DNA of 64,000 nucleotides, taken from Scytolyngbya sp. HA4215-MV1 (GTDB lineage: Bacteria; Cyanobacteriota; Cyanobacteriia; Leptolyngbyales; Leptolyngbyaceae). Where the stretch lies: positions 186,001-250,000 of the forward strand of contig JAHHIA010000001.1 of NCBI GenBank assembly GCA_019359045.1, written 5' to 3'. The stretch's first letter is position 1. Each line of letters starts with the position of its first letter. Of this stretch, positions 15,992 through 23,340 are shown in pieces. Below the pieces are notes generated by a model. The model saw only the letters and a list, made by a program, of their open reading frames with translations. It was not told the origin of the DNA and did no database searches. The translations under genes and the position numbers were made by a program.

Positions 15992-16421
15992 TCAGAGCTT
16001 TCCACGTTTTTGAACCCACAATGCCATCTGCCCGCAATCCCTTCGCGTGCTGAAATTTACTCACAGCTGTTTGAGTTTGGACACCAAACACGCCATCAAT
16101 CCGCTCCTGGTAATAGCCTGCCGTTTTGAGCAAGTTTTGCAGCCGCTTCACAGCCTCACCCCGACTGCCAAACTTCAATATTGGCGTGGTTGCTTGCATA
16201 GCAGGCGGCTGATTCATCATGCTGCCTGTTGGCGCAGGCACTTTGGGTTTGGGAGTGGTTGCAAGGACTGATGGAATACGATTCCCCAACCCCAAGGAAA
16301 TGACGGCAAAGGCGATCAATAAACGGGGCAATAGAACATTGATCTGAATGGTTTTATGCATTGCTAACCGAACGCGCTGTAAATCTGGGCGGGGAAGTTG
16401 AGGAATCATGTTTTTTTTCAT
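15984..16421 (-). CDS. Exported peptidoglycan-binding domain protein
   Basis: A 145-residue protein with an N-terminal hydrophobic export segment (about residues 28-48, INVLLPRLLIAFAVISLGLG), a Pro/Thr linker, and a C-terminal PG_binding_1 domain (LKFGSRGEAVKRLQNLL, GYYQERIDGVFGVQTQTAVSKFQ, LRADGIVGSKTWKAL). It should bind peptidoglycan in the periplasm. No catalytic domain is attached. The last eight bases overlap the hpnK start, which ties it to the hopanoid genes in expression, an odd partnership that may reflect envelope remodelling. Confidence 0.85.
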   Translation of the reverse strand: MKKNMIPQLPRPDLQRVRLAMHKTIQINVLLPRLLIAFAVISLGLGNRIPSVLATTPKPKVPAPTGSMMNQPPAMQATTPILKFGSRGEAVKRLQNLLKTAGYYQERIDGVFGVQTQTAVSKFQHAKGLRADGIVGSKTWKALNG

Positions 16422-16483
16422 TGAATGTCACTCCAAGATGACGGGGGCACGATTTGTAAAAGTCTGATGCACAATTGACTCGA

Positions 16484-17350
16484 CTACTGCTCAGAAACGC
16501 CGAACTTAGTGCCCGACAAAATACTTCGCTGGGGCAATAGTTTGAGGGTGCGTAACGCGATCGTCGATAACCGGGGCAACAGCATGGGCTGAAGCAATCG
16601 TTCATCAAAAACGCTCATCCGGCGAGCATTTTCCTGAAGGGTCATGGATAGAAATTTTTCCACAGTTAAATCATCGATAAATGTCTTTGCTCCGGTTGCG
16701 GTAAACCCCTCTCCGCTACCATCACCAGCACTGCCAAACGCTTTAAGCAGGTGCAAGATAGCTCGTCCGTAGTGCCAGAGTGCATGGCTTCCTCGCAACA
16801 AGTTGACACCCCGCCCCTGCTGAACTTGCCGATACGTCACCCAATTGATAAAAAACACGATATGCCGTGCTTCCTCATCTAGAAGGGGTTCAAAAATCGT
16901 AAACAAGGATTCTGGAAAGTATCCCGCCTGTCGCGCCAGCCCAAATAATCCAAACGCAAAGAACGAGTCCAGGCACTCACCAAATCCGAAATCAATGAAG
17001 GATTGCTCGATCTGACTGGGAGCCGGAGGAACCGGACGTTCCACGATTGGGATGTCATAGTGACGAATCAGGAACTCCAGCAAACGACCGTGACGGTTTT
17101 CTTCTCGCCCCTGAAGGGCGATCGCATCACGAATGATTGGATCACCAACCGTATCAGCAAACGCACTCACCATAACGCCCGCTTCTCGTTCGGTGCTCAG
17201 CGCTTCCTCCCAGAATGGAATATTGCGCAATCGTGCCAAAGTCACTGTATCCAGTTGTGGCCAGGCAAGTTGTTCAGGCTCATAGTCCTGATAGCTGTCC
17301 ATGAAATTTCGGCAAAACAATTCCTTGTGCGCTTCGGAGCCAATTTTCAT
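16484..17350 (-). CDS. Ferritin-like diiron protein
   Basis: A 288-residue protein with ferritin-like carboxylate-bridged diiron motifs: a Glu in STEREAGVMVSAFAD, E-x2-H in GREENRHGRLLEF, and E-x2-H in LDEEARHIVFF. These give the two E-x2-H signatures expected of a diiron four-helix bundle (rubrerythrin, ferritin or oxygenase type). It could be a diiron oxygenase or hydroxylase; the substrate is unknown. It lies upstream of the peptidoglycan-binding and hpnK genes on the same strand with about 62 nt between them, so a shared transcript and a role in hopanoid or envelope lipid modification are possible but not shown. Confidence 0.75.
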   Translation of the reverse strand: MKIGSEAHKELFCRNFMDSYQDYEPEQLAWPQLDTVTLARLRNIPFWEEALSTEREAGVMVSAFADTVGDPIIRDAIALQGREENRHGRLLEFLIRHYDIPIVERPVPPAPSQIEQSFIDFGFGECLDSFFAFGLFGLARQAGYFPESLFTIFEPLLDEEARHIVFFINWVTYRQVQQGRGVNLLRGSHALWHYGRAILHLLKAFGSAGDGSGEGFTATGAKTFIDDLTVEKFLSMTLQENARRMSVFDERLLQPMLLPRLSTIALRTLKLLPQRSILSGTKFGVSEQ

Positions 17351-17673
17351 GCTTCACACTCTCCCATCTATTCAAGAAGTTGGCTTGCACGTTCTGATTG
17401 TGGAGTTCTGTAATGTTTGTCCCCTATGTCAATTGCTTTCTTCAGGATTTTCATCAGCAGTTGTCAAAACCATGTGAAAGATAAACATAAAAGGGAAAGG
17501 TCAAGAACTCGGAAAGATTGGGTTGCTTCTAAATCTTTTCGAGTTCTTGACAGTTGCTAGATAAGATGAAATTAGTGGGGATGCCAGGCTTTGAGTTTCT
17601 ACAATCAATAGATTTTTGAGGTTGATTGAGTCTACGTTCCTAAAGCTAACGGGATATTGCCAGGTCAATCGTT
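17351..17673. other. Intergenic region upstream of the response regulator
   Basis: This gap lies between divergent ferritin-like and response-regulator genes. The main feature is the hairpin at 17500-17551. No small ORF was convincing. Confidence 0.5.
17500..17551. repeat. Long inverted repeat (about 20-bp stem) before the two-component genes
   Basis: GTCAAGAACTCGGAAAGATT (17500-17519) pairs with 17532-17551 with a single mismatch and encloses about 12 nt. No T-tract follows. It lies 120-170 nt upstream of the response regulator and may be an operator, an RNA structure in the leader or a small mobile hairpin. Confidence 0.8.
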
Positions 17674-18348
17674 ATGAGAATTCTGCTCGTTGAAGATGAT
17701 GCCCGAATTGCTAGTCCCCTGGCTGAAGATCTACGGCATCAAAATCATGCGGTGGACATTGCCGACGATGGGATTGCAGGATGGGAGTGCGCTCAGACAG
17801 TTCCTTATGACCTGATTCTCTTGGACTTGATGCTGCCTCGCTTAAATGGAATTGAGTTATGTCAACGACTTCGCAGCGCTGGCTCCAAAACCTTGATCCT
17901 GATGTTGACTGCACGCGATACCACCCACGATAAGATTGTTGGGCTGGATGCTGGAGCAGATGATTATCTGGTTAAACCTTTTGAGATCGAAGAATTGGCT
18001 GCCCGCATCCGTGCTTTATCTCGTAGAACTCAGGATTTGCATCAGTCCATCCTGACTCATGGTTCGCTTCAGCTTAATCCTGGCACTTGCACGGTGACTT
18101 ATGCCGAAAAACCTGTATCTCTAACCTCTCGAGAATATATGATCTTGGAATGCTTTCTGCGAAATCCGACTCAGGTATTAACCCGTTCAGCACTGTTGGA
18201 TAAGCTGTGGGAGTTTGACCAGGTATCTGGCGAGCAGACAATCAAAACTCACATCACCAATCTACGCCGAAAGCTTAAGGAAGCAGGAGGTCCAGAGGAT
18301 CTAATTGAAACTGTTTATGGTATGGGCTACCGACTTCACCGTGTTTAA
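17674..18348 (+). CDS. OmpR/PhoB-type response regulator
   Basis: A 224-residue response regulator. The receiver domain has the acidic pair in LLVEDDARIASP, the phosphoacceptor Asp in LILLDLMLPRLNG, the Thr in LTARD and Lys in DYLVKPFE. The C-terminal winged helix (about 130-222) ends in the family pattern TIKTHITNLRRKLKEAGGPEDLIETVYGMGYRL. It activates or represses promoters once phosphorylated by the kinase encoded 50 nt downstream. The pair resembles RppA/RppB and other metal- or redox-sensing cyanobacterial systems in layout, but the signal cannot be assigned. Confidence 0.9.
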   Translation: MRILLVEDDARIASPLAEDLRHQNHAVDIADDGIAGWECAQTVPYDLILLDLMLPRLNGIELCQRLRSAGSKTLILMLTARDTTHDKIVGLDAGADDYLVKPFEIEELAARIRALSRRTQDLHQSILTHGSLQLNPGTCTVTYAEKPVSLTSREYMILECFLRNPTQVLTRSALLDKLWEFDQVSGEQTIKTHITNLRRKLKEAGGPEDLIETVYGMGYRLHRV

Positions 18349-18398
18349 AGAAAGCTTCGAAATAGTCGATTTTTGTCTCTCCCATTTCATTGCTACCC

Positions 18399-19637
18399 GT
18401 GTTTCAGAAGATCCGTTATCAGTTGCTTCTCTCGTACCTGGTCGTTCTCGCAAGCGTTTTGACCGTATTTGCGATCGCCGTCCGCTTGGTGTTTACTCAA
18501 AGCCTGAGTTCTGAAAAGCGAGAAGAATTGGCGATTCTAGCAAAATCAGCAGCTGTAAGTTCTGAATTTAATCACGGTCACCTTTCAGTTGGAAATGAGT
18601 TTTCCACAAACCGTTTAACTTCTCGGGATGAAGCATTGCAATGGTTTGACATCAAGCAAAAAATGATTGCTCAACAGGGCGAAGATTTTGTCACGCTACC
18701 GATGGCAATGGATGAGCCAACTCAAATTCAGAAGGGAAAGGAAACCGTTTTAGCTATCACATTACCGATTATTGGCAGCCGCGATCATCGACCTATTGGA
18801 TATGTCAGAGCTAGTGAATCGTTGGAATCGATGGAAAAAACCATCGAGAAATTGGATTGGGGGCTGGGGAGCGGCATTTTGGTGGCTCTGGCGTTGAGCG
18901 GGATGGGAGGACTATGGCTGACACGACAGGCAATGAAACCTGCTGAAATCAGTTTTCAGCAGCTTAAGCAATTTACAGCCGATGCCTCCCATGAACTTCG
19001 GAGTCCACTCACTGCAATTAAGAGTAATGCCGCCGTAGCGCTGAAGTACTCAGAGGGCATGCGTCCTTCCGATAAGGAGAAATTTCAGGCGATCGCCAGC
19101 GCCATCAACCAAATGACTCGCTTAACCGAAGATTTATTATTACTAGCACAAACTGACCAAATAACTAATCTCAAACCAGCAGTGGTTGATTTAGCTGATG
19201 TGCTAAACCATCTGATTGTGCTTTACCAGCATCAGGCAACTGCCAATCAAATTCAGTTATCCGCTCAACTTGCAAACAATTTAAATGTCTTGGGAGATGC
19301 CGTTCAACTGAATCGAGTCTTTGCCAACTTAATCGAAAATGCGCTTCGTTATACCCCCGCCAAGGGTAAAGTTGAAATTCAAACTTACATCAATCATCAT
19401 CAGATCGGAGTCAGTGTAAAAGATACTGGAATTGGCATTGCTCCTGAAAATTTGGAGCGAGTGTTTGATCGATTTTGGCAGGCAGATCAATCTCGTTCCC
19501 ATCGAGTGGGCGGATCGGGGTTGGGTTTGGCAATCACCCAAGCGATCGTGCAACAACATGGGGGTTCTATTACAGTCACTAGCGAGTTAGGCAAAGGAAG
19601 TTGCTTTACGGTTCAACTTCCTAACAGTGCAACTTGA
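18399..19637 (+). CDS. Sensor histidine kinase partner of the response regulator
   Basis: About 412 residues. Two membrane helices (about 10-30 and 155-175) bracket an extracytoplasmic sensor region; there is no clear HAMP domain. The H-box is FTADASHELRSPLTAIKSN, followed by N (NLIENALRYTP), G1 (DTGIGIAPENL), F and G2 (GGSGLGLAITQ) boxes, an intact kinase. I chose the GTG at 18399, giving the MFQKIRYQLLLSYL start usual for cyanobacterial kinases; TTG at 18390 is an alternative. It follows the response regulator and converges on a secreted-protein gene. Confidence 0.88.
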   Translation: MFQKIRYQLLLSYLVVLASVLTVFAIAVRLVFTQSLSSEKREELAILAKSAAVSSEFNHGHLSVGNEFSTNRLTSRDEALQWFDIKQKMIAQQGEDFVTLPMAMDEPTQIQKGKETVLAITLPIIGSRDHRPIGYVRASESLESMEKTIEKLDWGLGSGILVALALSGMGGLWLTRQAMKPAEISFQQLKQFTADASHELRSPLTAIKSNAAVALKYSEGMRPSDKEKFQAIASAINQMTRLTEDLLLLAQTDQITNLKPAVVDLADVLNHLIVLYQHQATANQIQLSAQLANNLNVLGDAVQLNRVFANLIENALRYTPAKGKVEIQTYINHHQIGVSVKDTGIGIAPENLERVFDRFWQADQSRSHRVGGSGLGLAITQAIVQQHGGSITVTSELGKGSCFTVQLPNSAT

Positions 19638-19806
19638 AAGGAAGCCTGAAAGGATGAAAATCGTTGTCCAAATGCCACGTCCCTACGGGGTTTGACAGCT
19701 CCAACACAAAACCCATCAGAAGCAGAAAATTGCTTGCCTTTTTGCTTGCTGCATGCCCCTATTTGATCTGAGGGTTGCCATCAGGCGAGTTATGAGTCCA
19801 TATGGT

Positions 19807-20613
19807 TTATGGGTTTGCAGCCTGACAGTATAGTAGCGTCGGTTCCGTTTGTTTAATTGTATAAGCAGCCCCAGGCACCAAAACAAACTCACTTGCACCC
19901 ACGTGACTAATCGGGCTACCCCAATCATAGGTATAACCCATCCCAGTCCAGGGTTGAAGCGCAGTACGAATGCTTTTAAAGTACAGCCTTTGGTAAAAAG
20001 ACTGATAGTCTTGAATCCTTGCCCCTGGCGTATGACCCGTCACCGTGGGCGGCACCCCTGTAAAATTGATCGGGCATTGTCGCTGCGTAATGTCTGGATT
20101 CACACAGGGTCGAAAGAGGTCGTGGGGATGAACCCAGAGTTCGACAAACAGATCGTAATTCCAACTGGGATCCAATCCCAGGTATTGCTTTAAGCGTAGT
20201 GTTAAGTCGGCTTCAGTGGCGTTGGGATGCTGCTTCAAATAGCGTTGACAGAACACTTTGACTTGAGGCGCAACGGTGACCCAGAGGAGTTGATCTTCAC
20301 GCTTAGAACTCCGAGTGTTGGGCCTGATGTAGTGCTCATAGACACTTTGGCTTTTCCAGGTGACGACTAATACGTGCGTTTTGGTTGGATTCCACACCAA
20401 GAATGGATTGTCGGGTGTAATTGGGATTAACGTATCAACATCTTTTTCAGGTTCAACGAACGCAGCATCTTGAATCGCCGCACGATATTTTGCCCGCAGC
20501 GATTCTGTTAAGGATTGGGCAAACGCTGATTGCATCAAAGCAGTTTGCACCAATAATGCTGTCAATACGAATCCAAACGAATGACGACCTTTTGAATTTG
20601 CCATCTTGCTCAT
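19807..20613 (-). CDS. Secreted protein of unknown function
   Basis: A 268-residue protein with a signal peptide (FVLTALLVQTALMQSAFAQ, cleavage after AFA). The mature part contains several Trp/Tyr/Pro-rich segments (NPFLVWNPTKTHVLVVTW and ELWVHPHDLFRPCVNPD), three Cys residues, and a YDWGSPISHVGASEFVLVPG stretch. I do not recognise the family. The start could be ATG 20613 or the fourth codon (20604). Its ATG overlaps the stop of a small upstream frame (20610-20792). Confidence 0.7.
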   Translation of the reverse strand: MSKMANSKGRHSFGFVLTALLVQTALMQSAFAQSLTESLRAKYRAAIQDAAFVEPEKDVDTLIPITPDNPFLVWNPTKTHVLVVTWKSQSVYEHYIRPNTRSSKREDQLLWVTVAPQVKVFCQRYLKQHPNATEADLTLRLKQYLGLDPSWNYDLFVELWVHPHDLFRPCVNPDITQRQCPINFTGVPPTVTGHTPGARIQDYQSFYQRLYFKSIRTALQPWTGMGYTYDWGSPISHVGASEFVLVPGAAYTIKQTEPTLLYCQAANP

Positions 20614-20792
20614 GCCCCGAAGCGAGTGGCAATCAGGGAAGCAGGGGCGACTTGCTGCTGATCATTTTTGAGGGCAGACGATCGCCGATCTGGATGATGA
20701 GTCTGTCCCTGGCTGGGAATCACTTGGCGCTTATGACAGTTCAAATGTTTCATGGATCGAGGAATCACTGCGGCAGGGATCTGAGTCACCAC
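20610..20792 (-). CDS. Doubtful small ORF (60 aa) overlapping the secreted-protein gene
   Basis: This frame ends in a TGA sharing ATGA with the start of the secreted-protein gene, an arrangement that would allow translational coupling. The peptide is basic and Gln/His/Ser-rich with no membrane segment or recognised motif, so it may be chance. The rest of the gap (20793-20991) holds a GATGGGC/GCCCATC inverted pair at about 20897-20931 and nothing gene-like. Confidence 0.25.
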   Translation of the reverse strand: MVTQIPAAVIPRSMKHLNCHKRQVIPSQGQTHHPDRRSSALKNDQQQVAPASLIATRFGA

Positions 20793-20991
20793 TTTTTGTT
20801 AGGATTCCCTGATTGATCGCGCTTTTCAACTCTTTCCAAGGGTATTTCAGGTGCAGTTCTTTCTCTGGCGATCGCGAAACTCAGAGGGATGGGCTTGTCA
20901 ATGGGCACGGGCAAATGCCCTTTGCCCATCCTAGGTTTTAGCGACCTTGCTCAATCCCGCCAGAGATGCTTGATCGGCACAGGGGTCCAAT

Positions 20992-22317
20992 CTACAGTCC
21001 TGCACCAAGCCATCCCAAAAATGTTTGTAGCAGCAACCATGCGTTTAATCCCACGATGATAGTGGTCACAGCCCAAGCCAAGACTTTGAGCCAGCGGGGA
21101 TTGACGAACTCTCCCATAAGGCGACGATCGCTGGTAAACATCACCAGTGGAATGACCGCAAACGAGAGTTGCAAACTCAACACCACCTGACTAAAAACCA
21201 GCAACCGCCCTGTACTCTGCTCTCCAAAATAGACGATCGTAATTAGCGCTGGAATAACTGCTAGCAAACGGGTTGCCAACCGACGCAACCAGGGTGGCAG
21301 CCGGAATCTCAAAAAGCCTTCCATCACAATCTGTCCTGCCAGAGTTGCCGTGAGCGTTGAACTCTGACCAGAAGCCAGCAGAGCCAACCCAAAAATGGCA
21401 CTGGCTGCACTGACGCCCAACAAAGGTGACAGCAATTTGTAAGCATCTTGAATCTCAGCCACACCGTGATAGCCAGAGACATGGAAGGTCGCTGCGGCAA
21501 CGATCAAAATGGCAGAGTTAATGAACAGAGCAAAAGACAGGGCAACTGTAGAGTCGAGCGTGCCGAACTTAATAGCTTCCCATTTTTTCTCCGATGTGGG
21601 TTGCCAAGCGCGAGTCTGGACGATCGACGAATGCAGATACAGATTATGTGGCATCACCGTTGCCCCCAAGATCCCGATCGCAATGTAGAGCATCGCGGGA
21701 TTCCGTAAAATCTCACGATTTGGGATATACCCTTGCAAAATGCCGCCGACATCCGGTCGAGAAAATAAAATCTCCGCCCCAAAACAGACGCCGACTGTTG
21801 CCACCAGCAGGATGACGATCGCTTCTACATAGCGGAAGCCTTTTCCTTGCAAAAATAGCAATGCCAGCACATCTAGCGCGGTCAGGCAGACTCCCCATAC
21901 CAGGGGAATGCCAAACAACAATTTCAAGGCGATCGCGCTTCCCAACAGTTCAGCTAAATCACAGGCAGCGATCGCGATCTCGCACAATACCCACAGGACA
22001 AAGCTAACTCGCGGATCGAAGTAGTCTCGGCAAGCCTGTGCTAAATCTTTGCCAGTAGCAACCCCTAACCGCACACAGAGCGATTGCAGCAAAACCGCCA
22101 TCAAGTTTGACAGCAGGATCACACTCAACAAGGTATAACCAAATCGAGATCCGCCAGCAATATCGGTCGCCCAATTGCCAGGATCAATGTAACCGACCGA
22201 GACCAAATAGCCGGGTCCGGCGAATGCCAGCATTTTGCGCCAAAATCCTTTGGCACTGGGGATCGCAATACTGCGGTGAACTTCTGGCAAGCTAGGAGAG
22301 GGGTTTAAGAGTGCCAT
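20992..22317 (-). CDS. mntH: Nramp family divalent metal transporter (MntH)
   Basis: A 441-residue Nramp transporter with about 11 membrane helices. The metal-binding DPGN motif is in GYIDPGNWATDIAGGS (helix 1), and the helix 6 motif MPHNLYLHSSIVQTR is intact, so Mn2+ (or Fe2+) uptake by proton symport across the plasma membrane is expected. GATTATGAAA occurs twice in tandem 15-37 nt before the ATG and may be part of the regulated promoter. It lies next to the metal-resistance genes ynfA-like, ziaR-like and ziaA-like on the same side of the window. Confidence 0.93.
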   Translation of the reverse strand: MALLNPSPSLPEVHRSIAIPSAKGFWRKMLAFAGPGYLVSVGYIDPGNWATDIAGGSRFGYTLLSVILLSNLMAVLLQSLCVRLGVATGKDLAQACRDYFDPRVSFVLWVLCEIAIAACDLAELLGSAIALKLLFGIPLVWGVCLTALDVLALLFLQGKGFRYVEAIVILLVATVGVCFGAEILFSRPDVGGILQGYIPNREILRNPAMLYIAIGILGATVMPHNLYLHSSIVQTRAWQPTSEKKWEAIKFGTLDSTVALSFALFINSAILIVAAATFHVSGYHGVAEIQDAYKLLSPLLGVSAASAIFGLALLASGQSSTLTATLAGQIVMEGFLRFRLPPWLRRLATRLLAVIPALITIVYFGEQSTGRLLVFSQVVLSLQLSFAVIPLVMFTSDRRLMGEFVNPRWLKVLAWAVTTIIVGLNAWLLLQTFLGWLGAGL

Positions 22318-22437
22318 TACTGAAATTTTTCATAATCCTTTCATAATCAACCGTAACACCATACGATTAGGTTAAGGAAGCCTTTAAGAAAGTTCATACG
22401 TCTCAGGAACTATTTACGTTGAATTTGCCTATATGTT

Positions 22438-22797
22438 CTAAAGCTGAGCTCTGGGCGCATACATCATGATTAGGACTCCCATCAGGACAATTGCAGCCCC
22501 GACCCAATCCAGACGATCGGGCACCATTTTGTCTACCTGCCATCCCCAGACAATGGAAAGTATGATAAAAACCCCGCCGTAAGCAGCATAAGCCCGTCCA
22601 AAGTTTACGGGTTGCAAGGTGGCGACAAAGCCGTAAATTGTCAGGAGAATCGCACCATTAACCGCCAACCACCCACTTTTTCCTTCCCGTATCCACTGCC
22701 AAACGAGATATCCGCCACCAATTTCACAAAGACCCGCCACCAAAAAATAGAACAGAGATTTGAGCATCGCTGTAAAAGATTGCAAAAACAGTCTCAC
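22438..22797 (-). CDS. YnfA family small multidrug-type membrane protein
   Basis: A 119-residue four-helix membrane protein of the YnfA/UPF0060 family, recognised by [26 protein letters not shown] and the C-terminal [10 protein letters not shown]-like block ([19 protein letters not shown]). YnfA is related to the small multidrug resistance fold and forms dimers. The GTG at 22797 overlaps the TGA of the upstream repressor gene (GTGA), suggesting coupling; the ATG at 22767 would give the usual family length of about 109 residues. Its cotranscription with a zinc/cadmium repressor hints at a metal or cation efflux role (inference). Confidence 0.85.
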   Translation of the reverse strand: MRLFLQSFTAMLKSLFYFLVAGLCEIGGGYLVWQWIREGKSGWLAVNGAILLTIYGFVATLQPVNFGRAYAAYGGVFIILSIVWGWQVDKMVPDRLDWVGAAIVLMGVLIMMYAPRAQL

Positions 22798-23213
22798 TCT
22801 ACCCCCATAGAGGATGAACCCGTTTCTTGAAGATGATCGACCACTTCCCGATACAGGTTAATGACATGGCCATCTGCCAAACTGTAGTAAACATTGCGCC
22901 CTTCCTTGCGGTACTTGACTAACCGCATGGCGCGGAGAATCCGAAGCTGATGCGACACCGCAGAATCCCCCATCTTCAACCCAGCCGCTAAATCGCAGAC
23001 ACATAACTCTTGATTCGCCAGAGCAGACAGGAGACGTAAGCGATTTGGGTCTGCCAACACTCCAAAAAACTCTGCCATGCGCTGGGCTTCTGGCATCGGC
23101 AGAATTTCGGGTTGTACCTTCCGCACAATATTCAGATCCACCAGCCGGACTTCACAATTGAGTGCATCTGGGGCTTGGGATTGTTGTTGCTCTGGACGGT
23201 TTTGTTTTGCCAT
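22794..23213 (-). CDS. ziaR: ArsR/SmtB family metal-sensing repressor, ZiaR/BxmR-like
   Basis: A 139-residue ArsR/SmtB repressor. The winged helix ([34 protein letters not shown]) is standard. Both metal sites are present: cysteines near the N-terminus (LNCEV) with the ELCVCDLA cysteines at alpha-3, and the alpha-5 ligands Asp, His, His and Glu in [19 protein letters not shown]. That combination is found in ZiaR and BxmR, which release the ziaA/bxa1 operator on binding Zn, Cd or other thiophilic ions. Start chosen at ATG 23213 ([10 protein letters not shown]) rather than the upstream ATG at 23252, because the latter would begin at the edge of the operator region. It is divergent from the ATPase. 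Confidence 0.9.
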   Translation of the reverse strand: MAKQNRPEQQQSQAPDALNCEVRLVDLNIVRKVQPEILPMPEAQRMAEFFGVLADPNRLRLLSALANQELCVCDLAAGLKMGDSAVSHQLRILRAMRLVKYRKEGRNVYYSLADGHVINLYREVVDHLQETGSSSMGVE

Positions 23214-23250
23214 CGGGGAGGTTGAAAGCAGCTTTCTCCAGTATAAAAAC

Positions 23251-23292
23251 AAAAATGATTATCGTTCTATATCTGAACAGATATTCAGATAT
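23251..23292. promoter_or_regulatory. SmtB-type operator with an adjacent Fur/Zur-like half-box
   Basis: Positions 23269-23292 form a 12+12 imperfect palindrome (ATATCTGAACAG and ATATTCAGATAT), the pattern bound by SmtB/ZiaR repressors. Just left of it, 23252-23264 reads AATGATTATCGTT, which resembles a Fur-family box in its GATAATCATT complement. Both lie in the shared divergent promoter of the ziaR-like and ziaA-like genes. Confidence 0.75.
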
Positions 23293-23340
23293 TTAGATAT
23301 TTGTTCTAAAATGGCAAGGATAATCTCGCGCTCAATCGCT

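Noticed and set aside
23077-23340. N-terminal extension of the ZiaA-like ATPase across the operator region
   Set aside because: The extended frame overlaps the coding region of the divergent repressor and the operator, and its composition is not protein-like. Family members start near the CxxC domain.
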